Positions 45,611 to 56,098 of a stretch of 64,000 bases of DNA are shown in pieces. The notes below the pieces were generated by a model. It was not told the DNA's origin and ran no database searches. It worked only from the letters and a program-made list of their open reading frames with translations. Each line of letters starts with the position of its first letter. Within the stretch, counting starts at the first letter, position 1. The position numbers and the translations under genes were made by a program. The stretch is taken from contig RPFO01000389.1 in assembly GCA_009746045.1 (NCBI GenBank), forward strand, positions 1,275,482 to 1,339,481. Reading direction: 5' to 3'. Source of the DNA: Mesostigma viride (lineage: Eukaryota > Streptophyta > Mesostigmatophyceae > Mesostigmatales > Mesostigmataceae).

Positions 45611-47025
45611 ACCGAAAAACGGGGGGGTGCAGGCGGGGTTGGGGGCGGAGATGGGGGTGGGGGTGAAGGTGGGGGGGTAGGGGGGGCGGGTTGAGGACTT
45701 ATGTATGCTTTCAATCACCGTTTCGATTCTTCCTGCCAACGCGTCGAGGCGACGCCGACGGTGGGCTTGGGTGGCCAGGTAGAATGAATCTGCGTCTGCA
45801 CGCATAAGAAATGCGTGCAGTCTGAGGAGGTTTCGGAGGCGGCCGCGCGAGGCGGGGCGAACCTGGCTCACTGCCGACCCTTTGCTCTCTCTCCGACAGC
45901 CCAAGGGCTGCAAAGGCAAAGGGGCGGGAAGGGGAGTTAGGCAGATCCCAGTGCAAGAGCCGCGAAGCCGCGGGGCCGCGAGCGTCGTCATTGGTAGTTG
46001 AGAAGGGTTCGCAGCGCGGGCTCCGGCTCGGGTGCAAAGCGAACGAATTTAGGGGGACGGCCAGGCCTGGCAGCCATACCTGAGCTGAAGTTGCCCCGGC
46101 GGATCCCCACACGTGCTGGGGAGCAGGTGACCGTCGATGCCGGCGGCGATGGCGGTGACGGCGGGGGCCGAGCAGGGGGCTGGGGCGCTGGCATGGCGGT
46201 ATCCATGGGGGTCGCCCGCGTTGGCGGAGGAAGGTCCTGCATGGCCGTTAATGCGGACGATGAAGACGCCGTTAAAGAGGCGGGCATAGATAGATGCTGC
46301 ACCGTAGTTGCGGGTTGGCTTGGCTGCCCGATCCTGGTGGACCTCCGGCCGGTTCAGCAGGGCGGCAGCCCGGGCCTCGAGCTGCTCCGGGGTACAGTAT
46401 AGTAATCGTCCATGCTTGGTTGGGTATCGTGGAGGTTCCGGCGGGCCTTCAGCACCTGCAGTTTGTCCTCCTTGCGGTGGAATTTCACCAAGACAGGGGG
46501 GTTGGGGCCACCGAGCCGGCATGCCTGGCGCATGACGACGCTTTGGGCCCGGCCGAGCTTCCCCAGGAAGGGGTCGCCCCGGAGGTAGGTGCCCAGCCGT
46601 GCATCGTTGACGTTCGAAGGGACGCCACGTACCGCAATACTGCATCATTGAGCTAATGGCTTCGTGCATAGCATCCTGTGTGCTGGCCTTGACTGCTGTT
46701 TTGATTTCGTTGATGAGCTCCGTAGGGTTCTGAAGCGTGGCGGCATAGTAGGTGGTCGATCTTGGCAGGGGTTATGGAGGCGGCAAGTTGTTGCTGGAGC
46801 TGATGGAGGAGCTGCTGCTGCTGCTGCAGTCCTGCTGCAATGTGGGTGATGGTGGAGTGGATTGAGTGTGACGGCGTGTGTGGAATGGGCATGGTGGGTG
46901 GCGACTCAGGTGCATGGTCGTGGACAGGGTTGAGGGTAGCGTTGAGGAGGGGATGTAATCGAAGCAGGTATTGGTCACTTGCCGGCCGGTGATGTCGATG
47001 GCAGCAGCAACAATGGGGTCGGCTC

Positions 47026-47493
47026 TCAGGTCCAGAGAGGCCATGACAAAGCGCTCAAGGGCGCTGTCGGAAAGACGGGAGCACGTCCACCAGACTGCGA
47101 GGCAGAGGTCAGTGTCGTCGGGGTTGGGCGTGGAGAAAGTCCGACACTGAGGTGGGTAACCCAGTGTTGGTTGCAGTCCCGGACCTCGCACTTTTTCTCG
47201 GCAGCCAGTTGCAGGATGGTGAGGGCGGCAGCTCGGGACAGGCGCATGATGGAGTTAAGGCCTAGCCATCCGCCAGGTAAAAACTCGGCAGCTTCCTCGG
47301 CAGAAAAGGCCTCCTCGCAGGTATCCATGGCAGGGTCGCTGTTCAGCGGAGCGGTGGAGTGGAGCAGCTGGATGCTGACAGTGGCGTCCGACATAGCGTG
47401 TAAAGGGGTTTTCAATGAAGCCATGGCTTCATCAGCAAGTTGGTGCAGGGCCGCGGACGCTTGTGATTGTTGGGATGAGTCGTATTCCGCCAT
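47026..47493 (-). pseudogene. LINE ORF1 N-terminal part
   Basis: Starts MAEYDSSQQSQASAALHQLA and includes FLPGGWLGLNSIMRLSRAAA and LQLAAEKKCEVRDCN. The frame then shifts; the likely continuation is in another minus frame (RFVMASLDLRADPIVAAAID near 47050). No RRM or zinc knuckle was seen. Taken as ORF1 because it lies 5' of the endonuclease on the same strand. Confidence 0.5.
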
Positions 47494-48131
47494 ATCGAGC
47501 TGAAAAACAGCGATATTTGCTGGGCAGGGCGGTGCCGGTAATATCTTCGGAAATATTGAGCAATAGCTGCAGAAAATTATATCAGCATGTTCGTCTTCAA
47601 AAGACAACTTGAATGCAACCAACCCGATGAAATTTCATGGCTGGAGTCAAAAGTTTTGCAATGTTTGATGAATCGTTTTGCAATGTCGATGAAAATTTTG
47701 ATGACCATCGCCACGGGGGTCCAACATGAAATTTCGTCGCGATGAATATACATTAGAATTCATGACAACGGCGGTGATTGTCAGGTTTTATGGGCTTCAA
47801 AAAAATCAAGATTGCGTCTACATTGTAATTTGTAAAGCTTCTTAAGGAAAAAAAAATTGCTTCTTGGCATAATATTTGCTGGGTTTGGCAAGATTTTCGT
47901 CATTATCGCGCGGTGAGACCCTACCCTGGATTGTCGAGTGCGACTTTTTGAGCTATCTGCTCATTTTATAGTAATGTTGGAACAATGTGACGATGTTATC
48001 AAGTTCCTGGCCCGCCATGACGAACTCTTTCTGCCTACTCCTGGCAACAAGGTCACCAAGCCCAACTGGGAATGGCTGCTTCAAGAACCAGTGGCGTACT
48101 TGAAGGCAGTCATCATGTGCAGCTATAATAC
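47494..48131. other. AT-rich spacer
   Basis: AT-rich, with TTTTGCAATGTTTGATGAA and a similar TTTTGCAATGTCGATGAAAA phrase at about 47651 and 47674. No gene recognised; it may be 5' leader of the LINE on the minus strand. Confidence 0.3.
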
Positions 48132-48480
48132 CTGCGCTGCGACACCCAGGACTTCACCCAGATTGGCTAAGCTGGCCTCAGGAGCCTCCTGCATGATCGA
48201 GCGCAGACAGGCAGCCACAGCAGCTGCGGCATCCTCGCAGAGCGGCTCCTCCCCCAGCACGGACTCCATCCGAGCTGCGGTGGCAGAGCAGCTGGCGCCA
48301 AAGGCTGAGCAGCTCGCCGCCCTGAAAGCACCTGACGGCCCACTCAACACTCTCTCGGTCGTTAGGTCAACAACATTGAAGCCAGAGTCGTACTTAAGCT
48401 CCAGCCTCAGTTTACTGCTAGTACGCAAGAGCACATTGCCACGAAAGTTTCCGAGGCCACAGCCATGCACCGTGTGAACA
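48132..48480 (-). CDS. Possible host exon, unknown protein
   Basis: On the minus strand an open frame with G/C-ending codons encodes KLRLELKYDSGFNVVDLTTE, then RVLSGPSGAFRAASCSAFGA and ACLRSIMQEAPEASLANLGE VLGVAAQ, ending exactly at a GT (donor GCGCAG/GTATTA) in phase 0. The composition looks coding, but no family was recognised and no partner exon could be proven. An overlapping plus-strand frame (47938-48477) is an alternative reading. Coordinates of the 5' edge are approximate. Confidence 0.3.
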
Positions 48481-48929
48481 CCCGCCTTAATTAACCAGGT
48501 GGAAGGCTGAGTCGGCCAAGGCCCTGTGAAACTTGAGGCAGTTGCTACCAAGGTTACTAGACGCCCTGGCAGTTGGAAAGCCGAGCTAGATCGAGGCAGA
48601 CAACTGACTGAAAATGAGAGTGGAGAGGAATATGTATTATGCAAATAATACAATGAATACTCAACGAGCTCAGAATGGAACGCTGTGTCTGCGTGTGCAA
48701 CTCGGTGCTGTGGCACTCCCCAGTGCTACGCCTATATGCCTATGGCAGCGCTGACTGCAGCGTCTACCAGTGGACAACTGTACACTGCAATGCCATGCGA
48801 CCACGTCACTAGCATCAACTACACACGGCCCGTCAGACCCGGATAACCCGGATCTGGCGGATCGAGCTAGAGCCTAGGCACAGTCTGGCACTAACTGCAC
48901 ATCAGTCCACATGACACCTCACACTAGGA
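48481..48929. other. Spacer
   Basis: Nothing recognised apart from the 5' extension of the minus-strand frame up to 48716, which has no clear start. Confidence 0.25.
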
Positions 48930-49290
48930 ACTCGGGTCTGAGATTTTCTCAAGATCCTGAGATTTTTTTTCAGGGTTCAGAGATTTTTCTGAGATTTCCT
49001 GATTTTTTGCTCAACAAACATTGATATCCTGAAAAAATTTGAGATTTTTTATCTTGAGATTGAGATTTGGTCCTCAAATATCAGGACTTTCTCCTGAGAA
49101 TCTTGAGAACTGCCTGAGATTTTTCTCGCCACACACTGAGAAACCACTGAGATCCTGAGAAACATGTCGGAACAACACAAAAAATCTCAAGATCTTGAGA
49201 AAGCCCGCTGAATCAGAAAAAAATCAGGAAAATCAGGACACTGAGCAAGGCACTTGAGAACTCTCAAGTGCATGAAGACAGGACACTTAT
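48930..49290. repeat. Degenerate CTGAGATTTT / CTTGAGA repeat tract
   Basis: Irregular units such as CCTGAGATTTTT, TCTTGAGAT and CTGAGAAAC. The shared core CTGAGAA is the reverse complement of the TTCTCAG unit at 21124-21495, so the two tracts are of the same type in opposite orientation. Confidence 0.75.
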
Positions 49291-49467
49291 GCATTATATG
49301 TGGACGCTCAAATGATGCACTTGACACACATGTTCATTGGAAATAAAGAAATATAATGCATGGTCCGGATTCTCCTGATTTCTGGCCTGCGCTGGCTGTC
49401 TCCTTGATCATGCAGTGCGACAAGCACACAACAAGTTACATTACAGGCATCATTGCCAGAAATATAA

Positions 49468-49680
49468 TCAATGCCACTCCTCATCAGTGTATGCAGCACT
49501 GTCAGAGTTGTCCGCATAATTTACTACAGCACGCTGCCTCTCACTTCTCCTTTGTGAGGGAATGCATGCCTCACCGTTGCTGCTGAACGACGAAACACTA
49601 GCTATGTCATCAGGGCTCGATGCGCTGCCACTAGCCGCTGCCATGGACTTGCCAGCAGTGCGGCTCTTGCCACGCGAGCG
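49468..49680 (-). CDS. Possible C-terminal host exon, low-complexity, unknown protein
   Basis: The minus frame reads SRGKSRTAGKSMAAASGSAS, then RRSERQRAVVNYADNSDSAA YTDEEWH and a stop. The RRSxRxRxxVNYAD phrase resembles basic/acidic segments of chromatin proteins, but that is weak. The upstream side runs straight into the inverted repeat at 49677, so an intact upstream exon border was not found. It could belong with the possible exon at 48132-48480. Confidence 0.3.
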   Translation of the reverse strand, partial: RSRGKSRTAGKSMAAASGSASSPDDIASVSSFSSNGEACIPSQRRSERQRAVVNYADNSDSAAYTDEEWH

Positions 49681-50059
49681 GTTTGGTAGTGCAGCGGCTG
49701 TGTGTGGTTCTACCAAACGACTTTGAGAAATATGTGCCTACTCCATGGCCCCACGTAAGCACGTGCAAAATTCAAGGTATTGAAGAGGCCGCTATCAGCT
49801 CACATCAATCGGAGCACTACAGAACAGCATCGGGGCAACTACAGAACAGCAACCCGCGACCTTCAACCATCTTTACGTCATTGCAGCTCCGTCCGGAGTC
49901 ATGGTTCATGGCGGCAAAGACGGGGTTCGGTATAGGCGCAGCATCACTTACATTCTGCAAGCGCCCCCGCTACTTGCCCCGATGGGGCCATAGAGTAGGC
50001 ACATATTTCTCAAAGTCGTTTGGTAGAACCACACACAGCCGCTGCACTACCAAACCGCT
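49677..50059. repeat. Long inverted repeat, about 78-bp arms, MITE-like
   Basis: Left arm 49677-49754 starts AGCGGTTTGGTAGTGCAGCG and ends CTCCATGGCCCCA. The right arm (about 49983-50059) is its reverse complement with one mismatch (CTCTATGGCCCCA). Each arm also contains its own small inverted pair, GTTTGGTAG and CTACCAAAC. The spacer is about 230 bp and non-coding. No clear target duplication was found. Confidence 0.85.
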
Positions 50060-50144
50060 TGAAGGCGGGTCAGAGCTAGTGATATACCATCTGAGCAAGT
50101 GACTTGACTAGTGCGAATCCCAAAGTGGAAATGCCGTGTCTATT

Positions 50145-50266
50145 CCGGCCTAACATGGCTGATGAAGGCGTTTATGGAATGGTGCGGCTAGGTGCAGGGT
50201 TGCGTTGCCTAACATGGCTGCTGAAGGCGTTCATGGGTGCGGCTAGGTGCAGGGTCGCGTTGCCTA
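50145..50266. repeat. Tandem duplication, about 60-bp unit, two copies
   Basis: CCTAACATGGCTGATGAAGG CG...GGTGCGGCTAGGTGCAGGG TTGCGTTG is followed by CCTAACATGGCTGCTGAAGG CG...GGTGCGGCTAGGTGCAGGG TCGCGTTG. The copies differ by a few bases and a short indel. The rest of 50060-50520 shows nothing recognised. Confidence 0.8.
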
Positions 50267-50520
50267 ATCGCAACCTTTCTAAATTTTTCGCTCGTTGGAC
50301 CAACGGTCTACCAGGTAACGGTTAAGAGAGGTAGGGCGCGAAGTTGAAAGTTTGGAACGGCACTGTCGTCATGCGGCTATTCCACGGCGCCATAACGGCC
50401 TTTATTTCGGTTATGTTCAGTTCAGTTTAGTCCCACGCCGGTTCCCTAGCCTTGCCCGTACCGGCTTCGGAATGAACGGATGGCGGCACCGTATCCTTGT
50501 TCCATTTTTTAACAGGCAGG

Positions 50521-51187
50521 TGTTACGGCCCAGACCTTTGTATGGGCGTAACAATGCCTTCAATAAATAAGTCGAAAGTCATTTGTTATTCGTTTGGGAC
50601 TTTCGATAGCTCGCTTTCATAGTCCGCCGGACTATAGGACTCAATTCGGGACTTATTTGGGAATTTGTGCTAAGTTCGGGACTTTGTGTGTTTATTTGGT
50701 ACTTTGTGTGTTCCGGACCAGTTATTTTGGGCCTAGCCAGAAGTACGAGATCTTCTAGGGGCCGGGCCGGCCCTAGACGTCATACAGAACCTATTGGGGC
50801 TTGACGGCAGTATCTGGAAGATCGGCGCGCATGTCGGCGCGCCTGCACACCAACTTGCCAGCTTGGTAGCGCAGCTAGGTGAAATTGGTCTGTGGACGAT
50901 GGACTCTCTCTCTTTGGTTTGATGATTAATGAAACGAGTGTTGACGACTCTCTCAGACCAAGGGGCACTAATCCGGATGTCATTTGCCTCATGACATGCC
51001 GTGTTATATAGCTAGATTAATTAATCATGCTATAAGGCCTAGCTGAGGATAAACCGCGGCTCAGTTAGTCAATTAACTGCGATCTTTGCTTGCTATCGCG
51101 GTACGCGGATGCGCGGCTATGCCGGCTTATTAAACTGCACCTTATACTAGATTAGATCTTTCGCACCATCCGGCTCGGGATGTAACA
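50521..51187 (+). repeat. LTR (5' LTR of a second LTR element)
   Basis: About 667 bp, starting TGTTACGGCCCAGACC and ending GATGTAACA. It shares the order of CAATG..AATAAAT, repeated GGACTT phrases and CCAGTTATTTTGGGCCTAG with the LTR at 54639. A primer-binding-like CTGGATCGGAGG follows at once. No matching 3' LTR lies before 53813, so the element is broken. It belongs to the same group as the 54.6 kb element but is clearly diverged. Confidence 0.7.
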
Positions 51188-51910
51188 CTGGATCGGAGGT
51201 AGTTCTAGAGGTTTTCCACAGGTGCTCGCGAAGAGCCCTTGTGTTTAAGCCGCTTGGTGCATTCTTAATAGCGCAGGGCCTGCGCAGGACCGGCCCAATA
51301 TTTAGTGAGATAGAAAGCCGAGTTCGACCCGCCAGCCTGGGCAGCTGGCTGTGGTGAAAGGCGGCATCGTCTAGCTGAAAGGGCGGTCATAGTGTAGGGC
51401 TTAGAAGCATCACCTGTCGACTGGGCACCGACGGGGAGCTCGGCTCTGCACCACTACAAGGAATCGGCGCCACAAGCCAGGGAGGAAAGTCGGCTGCGCA
51501 ACGCCAAGGTACGTTTTGTCATGCAGTATGTGGTAGGAGCTTGCAGCCAACCGCCTCGCTCCGTCTCTCTTACCTGCACGCGTAGGAGGTGAGGTGATGT
51601 GCGCCCCTCCTTGTTGTTTTGTTTGTGAATTGTCGTTTCCTGTGACGTATTGTGACTAGCGTCCTGGCTGCGAAAGCTGTGGGCGCTGGTAGGGTGGTTT
51701 CCGTGGCTTCGTCCTTGCGAAAAGGCGGGCAGTTATCACGGAGGCTACCCTCTTGTATGGAATTAGGGGCGCGAAGCTCCTGATTTCTGTGATAGTGATT
51801 AGATTAGAGCCAGTTGGCATCCCCCCCCCCTGTGACAGGTCACACACTAGAGGTAAAAAGGTTCCTTTCTCTTTTCTATCTCTGTCTGCTGGCAATAGAC
51901 AACGTGTGTG

Positions 51911-52156
51911 ATGGCTAATAGTAATAATAGAAATAATAATAGATATAATAATGGACTTGGGGGTTGGGATAGTGATGTATCTAGGCAACTTTACTATGCT
52001 GTGGCACATGATGGAGGCACAGGGAAAGTAGGTATTTTCTATAGCTGGGTAGACTGCAAGAACTATATAGTGGATAGGCATAGGGCTAGCGTGTATGTGC
52101 CCTCACTGCCCGCTAGCCCCAGCACTGACTGGGAGGTGGCACCCCAAAACCCTTAA
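51911..52156 (+). CDS. Small LTR-element frame with RNase H1 hybrid-binding-like domain
   Basis: An 81-codon frame, Asn-rich at first (MANSNNRNNNRYNNGLGG), then QLYYAVAHDGGTGKVGIFYS WVDCKNYI. The pattern YYAVA...G.GIFYSW..C..YI is that of the N-terminal hybrid-binding domain of RNase H1, also found in caulimovirus viroplasmin (Cauli_VI). It lies about 720 bases behind the LTR at 50521-51187 and has a relative at 56099-56290. Function in the element is unknown; binding RNA/DNA hybrids is inference from the fold. It is part of a broken LTR fossil. Confidence 0.6.
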   Translation: MANSNNRNNNRYNNGLGGWDSDVSRQLYYAVAHDGGTGKVGIFYSWVDCKNYIVDRHRASVYVPSLPASPSTDWEVAPQNP

Positions 52157-52303
52157 AAATTGAACTATGGTAATAACACTTGAAATTCATTTGCACAATG
52201 CTGAAATATGATTGCGGGCACTAAATAACATCTCTTGTGAGTTGTCCATGCACTTGTTGGGGGTACTACCCCCAAGTATACGCCAATATTGCGCTATAAA
52301 TAG

Positions 52304-52615
52304 AAAAAGACGCTAATTAGGGCTGGGTATGCCCCAGCCAATGCACACATTTGTTGGCAAAAAAAAATGTAGCGTCTATAGTTCCCTGAGTTTGTAGCTT
52401 GCTGAGCTATTTACATAATGGAAATGGCAAAACCTTGAACAGTTATTAATTTTCCCGCAAAAAGACGCTAATTAGGGCTGGGTATGCCCCAGCCAATGCA
52501 CACATTTGTTGGCAACCAAAAATCAACCATTTGTAGTTCCCTGAGTGTGTAGCTTGCTGAGCTATTTACATAATGGAAATGGCAAAACCTTGAACAGTTA
52601 TTAATTTTCCCGCAA
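52304..52615. repeat. Tandem duplication, about 154-bp unit, two copies
   Basis: Unit 1 (52304-52457) and unit 2 (52458-52615) share AGACGCTAATTAGGGCTGGG TATGCCCCAGCC, then TAGTTCCCTGAGT, GTAGCTTGCTGAGCTATTTA and AACAGTTATTAATTTTCCCG C. The copies are nearly identical. TATGCCCCAGCCC-type inverted symmetry (GGGCTGGG/CCCCAGCC) lies in each. Confidence 0.85.
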
Positions 52616-53812
52616 AACAGGTCTTTTTTTACCGGACATTGGGAATAAACATATCATAAACACTTCAGATAAGGCCACAAAATCAAGCGAAAATCCGGCT
52701 AACAGGGGGACAGCAGTGGTCCAAGTCCCAGGTCATTCCGACAAGTCTAGCTCAAGTTATAAGGTTTTGCTTGCTAAAACCTGAAAATACGCTAAATGAG
52801 GTTTTTCTGTGTATAAGGCCACCTAGACATCATGTTTTCCATCCAAGAGGCCAAAAAACATGCCCAACTCGATCACACAACATAAGAAAAGGCTAGGCAC
52901 CTCATCTGCCCTCCCCTGCCCTCAGCATGGCCAGCCTTGCCAGCGTGCGCATAGCAACACCATCGCTAGGCATACACGCACCAAGAGAGCATACACTAAG
53001 CTCAGCCCAAGGTTACCATGTAAATTTATGCCAAGAACTCAGCAAGTATACGTGTAAGAACCTTAGAAAGACTGCCCAAGCAATAGAGGCAACTGCAGCC
53101 TGCAAACTTGGCAGCAAATCATACATGTTGTCTGCCAAGCATTCACATCCTATCCAGCTTGCCTTGCTGCACACATAGCAGGGAAGTCTTAATGGTTATA
53201 GCTCAAGGAAAGCAATGGAAACACCTATCTAATGCAATGCCACTCATGCAGTATGGCTAGCAAAAGAACCACTCTCACCTTCCTTTCCACTAGGGCAATT
53301 TGCTAAGAAGCTGATGCCAGCTTGTTAGCCTCTAGGCACATGCCGGATGTCGTTCTAAAACAGGCGTGTCAGATCCGGCACATAACAAAGCGTCTGAGCA
53401 AGCTCACGTCCAAAGGATTATGGAAAACAAATGTGAACACATTACCAACAACTTGACCTCGGCGCATTTAGCATGCCAGCCACAAACTACACGAAATTGT
53501 ACGAAATAGCTAGGAATCTGACGATGCAACCGAAAGAAATGGAGCGCTTCCTGCAGGGAAACTGCCCGAAAAAAAGGCGAAAGGCCGACGTTAGTGCACC
53601 TGCCTCCGTGGAAATGTTTCATGCATAAACTGGCACGCAAGCTCGAACAATAAAAGACATCATCCATTGATCAGGCGAACAAGGAAGGTGCGCCTTCCGT
53701 GAATACGTCGAAGGCGACATGCGCAGGCCTGCGTAGGTTCTTACCTTGAATGTCGGAAATGTAAAAGAAACCGGGAAGCTTCGGCACAAACTCGACAACA
53801 CCATTAAGTTAC
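52616..53812. other. Unassigned spacer
   Basis: No gene recognised; frames under 90 codons on both strands. It may include internal sequence of the element starting at 50521, or host flank. Confidence 0.3.
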
Positions 53813-54386
53813 TGTTACGTCGCGTAATTTTTGTTGTTGTTACGGACGTAAATTAGGTCCCTTGTTGCCTCAGCCATTCCGGAGCAGTTCGCTGACTTTC
53901 CTAGGCTTACGTGTAGTAAGGACCTTTTGGCCGGTCGGTACCGGGCCTTGTGACGTGGCAATTGTACAGTATGGTGGTTCGGTGCAGTCGCGCCGCGCTG
54001 CGTACTTTAGTAGTGGTCCTTTTATCCTGCGTGTGAACCTTGTGGACGTGCGTTGGTCCTGTGGGCGAGGGTCGATGTCGGCCCGAGCATACACGCCTGT
54101 CGGCGATCATTTATGCAGCAGTTGTCCTTCGTGAATGGCACTCGGCGTGTGTTAAATGAATTAACACATATAGGCTTGGGTCACGGCAGTGTAGTATTGT
54201 TTCCTTCGTAGTACCCTGGTTTTATTCGGTATATGGCGTATTATAAGGGAATGCATTGAGAAGCAGCGTCGTCGCGTCCTAGGTCTTATAGCCAATATAG
54301 CTCCTCACTCCTAGGTAGGTGCCTGATCACTAGTTTAGGTAAGATTAGGCGAGATGTTTGGGATAGAGTCGAGCCAGGACGTAACA
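53813..54386 (+). repeat. 5' LTR of the outer, interrupted LTR element
   Basis: About 574 bp from TGTTACGTCGCG to GGACGTAACA, followed by a primer-binding-like ATGGTAGCGGAGG. It shares GGTGCAGTCGCGCCGCGCTG CGTACTTTA and GCGAGGGTCGATGTCG with the 54639 LTR but is otherwise diverged. Its internal region (54387-54638) is cut by the insertion at 54639 and resumes at 63108; no 3' LTR appears before the window ends. Confidence 0.65.
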
Positions 54387-54638
54387 ATGGTAGCGGAGGT
54401 TTAGGTAGACGCGACGAAGTTCCCTTGCAACCCTATACGCCAGAGGCCTTCCGCGGCCAGGGCACAGAAGAAGACAACCTCTTGACAGGTAATGGGCGGG
54501 TCGCCGTCAAGCTAGGGGGGTAGTGCTGCCCGATTCGGGACACGCCCTGCCTAGACGTTAGACCTGCTCAAAGCGGATGAACTCCTCACGTAGCTAGTTC
54601 CTTTTCCTTTTCCTTCTGTTTGTGCATTTCCTTGCTGG

Positions 54639-55303
54639 TGTTGCGTGCCGGCCCTTTAGGACGGACGCAACAATGGAATAAATTATATACTTTGGCTTGT
54701 TGTCATAGTCCGTAGGACTTTGGGACTTATTTCGGGACTTAGTTTGGGAATCGTCCCTTAGTCAGGACTTTTGTATGGAACTATGATAGTTTGTGTGATT
54801 CGGACCAGTTATTTTGGGCCTAGGTTGTTGTATGCGTGTATCTTCTAGGGGCCGGTGCAGTCGCGCCGCGCTGCGTACTTTATAGCTAGTTGAGATATTG
54901 TACTCATGCGTGGATTCTGTAGGCGAGGGTCGATGTCGACCCGAGGATCTTGTGTGGACTGCATGCTTTGGAAGGTCGGCGCCATGTCGGCGCCCCTTGC
55001 CAGCGTAGTGGCAGACCTAGGTGAAATTGGTCCGAGGACGAGAGTCTCGTCCTCTTGGTTTGATGAATGATAAGTGCGATGACGCCTACACATTAAACCT
55101 GGGGCAACTATCCATTGTAATTGGTCTTGCTAGCCATTATAAGTGTGTATCAATTAGCTTGGCGTCAAGCCGCGATGCCAGATATCTCACGACCCCAGTC
55201 GTGACGCGCAATCTGCATTAGGCTACCTTGATTATTCCTAATTCCGGCATGGAGGATCTTTCGCTACGTCACTCAGGCTAGGGACCTGGGTTGGCACGTA
55301 ACA
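54639..55303 (+). repeat. 5' LTR
   Basis: Begins TGTTGCGTGCC and ends GGCACGTAACA. Near the start are GGCCCTTTAGGACGGAC-type symmetry and AATAAAT, a possible poly(A) signal. It matches 62442-63107. Confidence 0.9.
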
Positions 55304-55320
55304 CTGGTTATCGGAGGCAA
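55304..55320 (-). promoter_or_regulatory. Primer-binding-like site
   Basis: CTGGTTATCGGAGGC directly follows the 5' LTR. It resembles the initiator-Met type TGGTATCAGAGC used by many plant LTR elements; the other two LTRs here are followed by similar TGGATCGGAGG and TGGTAGCGGAGG. The tRNA match is not proven. Confidence 0.45.
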
Positions 55321-56098
55321 AATGTGCTGGAGAGGTTAGCTAACTCTCGCGGAGAGAGCTAGTGTAGCCAGTTAGGATAGCAAGGCGGTGCTTAGTGTAG
55401 ATAGAGGTTCCGGTATTCAACGATTGCTGACTGGTTGGCGGCAGCCCGTAAAGGGATTCAACGACGACTTCGGCAGCAAGCGGCAGTCCGGGATACTCGG
55501 CGGGGCTAGTAATAGCCCTGTGGTGAGGTGCCATAGGCAGTAGCGGCCATTACCCCTGTTTTCAACGACTTCTAGTGGTGGTAGAGCTCCGGCTCCCAGG
55601 TGGTAGAGCTCCGGCTCCCAACGACACTCGACGGCGTCCAGCCCAGGGGTTTTCATCGACATTGGTTATGGTACGTCCCCTAGTTTAGTGCTCTTTACTT
55701 AAACGCTTGCTTTCTTCCCGGGACTGCACGCGTAGAGGGGGTTTATGTTTAATGTTGTGCTCTCTATAGGCGTTTTCATGTTGTTTGAGAGATGTGGGGG
55801 CCGCGGAGGCACCCATCGTTGTGTGACCTGCAACGGGTCTTGGGGTAGGTACCGTCGGGCTGTGGCCGATTATGTTTGACGGTGCTTACCTCTGTGAGCC
55901 CCGCGGAGGGGACCAGTGTACTGTGCCCTTGTTCGCGTAGAGCTTGGGCGTGTGTTGTGTTAGAGTCCGTCCTCCTCCCTCGTTGCGTTTATCACTGCAC
56001 TTAGAGGTATCCTTGGGAATCCCTTTTCCTTTCTGTCTTGCAAGCTTCTGCCAGCCCTTTTCTTCTTCTCGCCAGCGTATGATAGACTACTACGCAAT
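55321..56098 (+). other. Untranslated leader of the LTR element
   Basis: Non-coding. It holds a 22-bp tandem duplication (GGTGGTAGAGCTCCGGCTCC) at about 55575 and 55600. Confidence 0.5.

Larger units (their letters stand above)
43930..47493 (-). mobile_element. LINE 5' part (ORF1, APE-type endonuclease, linker), minus strand
   Basis: Read on the minus strand from 47493 toward 43930. ORF1 starts MAEYDSSQQSQASAALHQLA and continues, after frame changes, through TPEQLEARAAALLNRPEVHQ and SIYARLFNGVFIVRING (about 46400-46270). The endonuclease follows at about 45610-44750, then the usual linker (LTPLRLEDFPEKRAHKRAAE). No RT follows; the sequence instead abuts a plus-strand LINE 3' end. The ORF1 part matches 17759-18400. 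Multiple frameshifts make it inactive. Confidence 0.75.

Noticed and set aside
45302-45694. Plus-strand Gly-rich 130-codon frame
   Set aside because: It is antisense to the LINE endonuclease and ends in a G-rich simple run.
42525-47493. Classic twin-priming inversion
   Set aside because: In twin priming the inverted 5' part lies upstream of the 3' part; here it lies beyond the 3' end.
47938-48477. Plus-strand 179-codon frame
   Set aside because: It overlaps the minus-strand frame, which has better coding-like composition and a phase-0 splice donor; neither is recognised.
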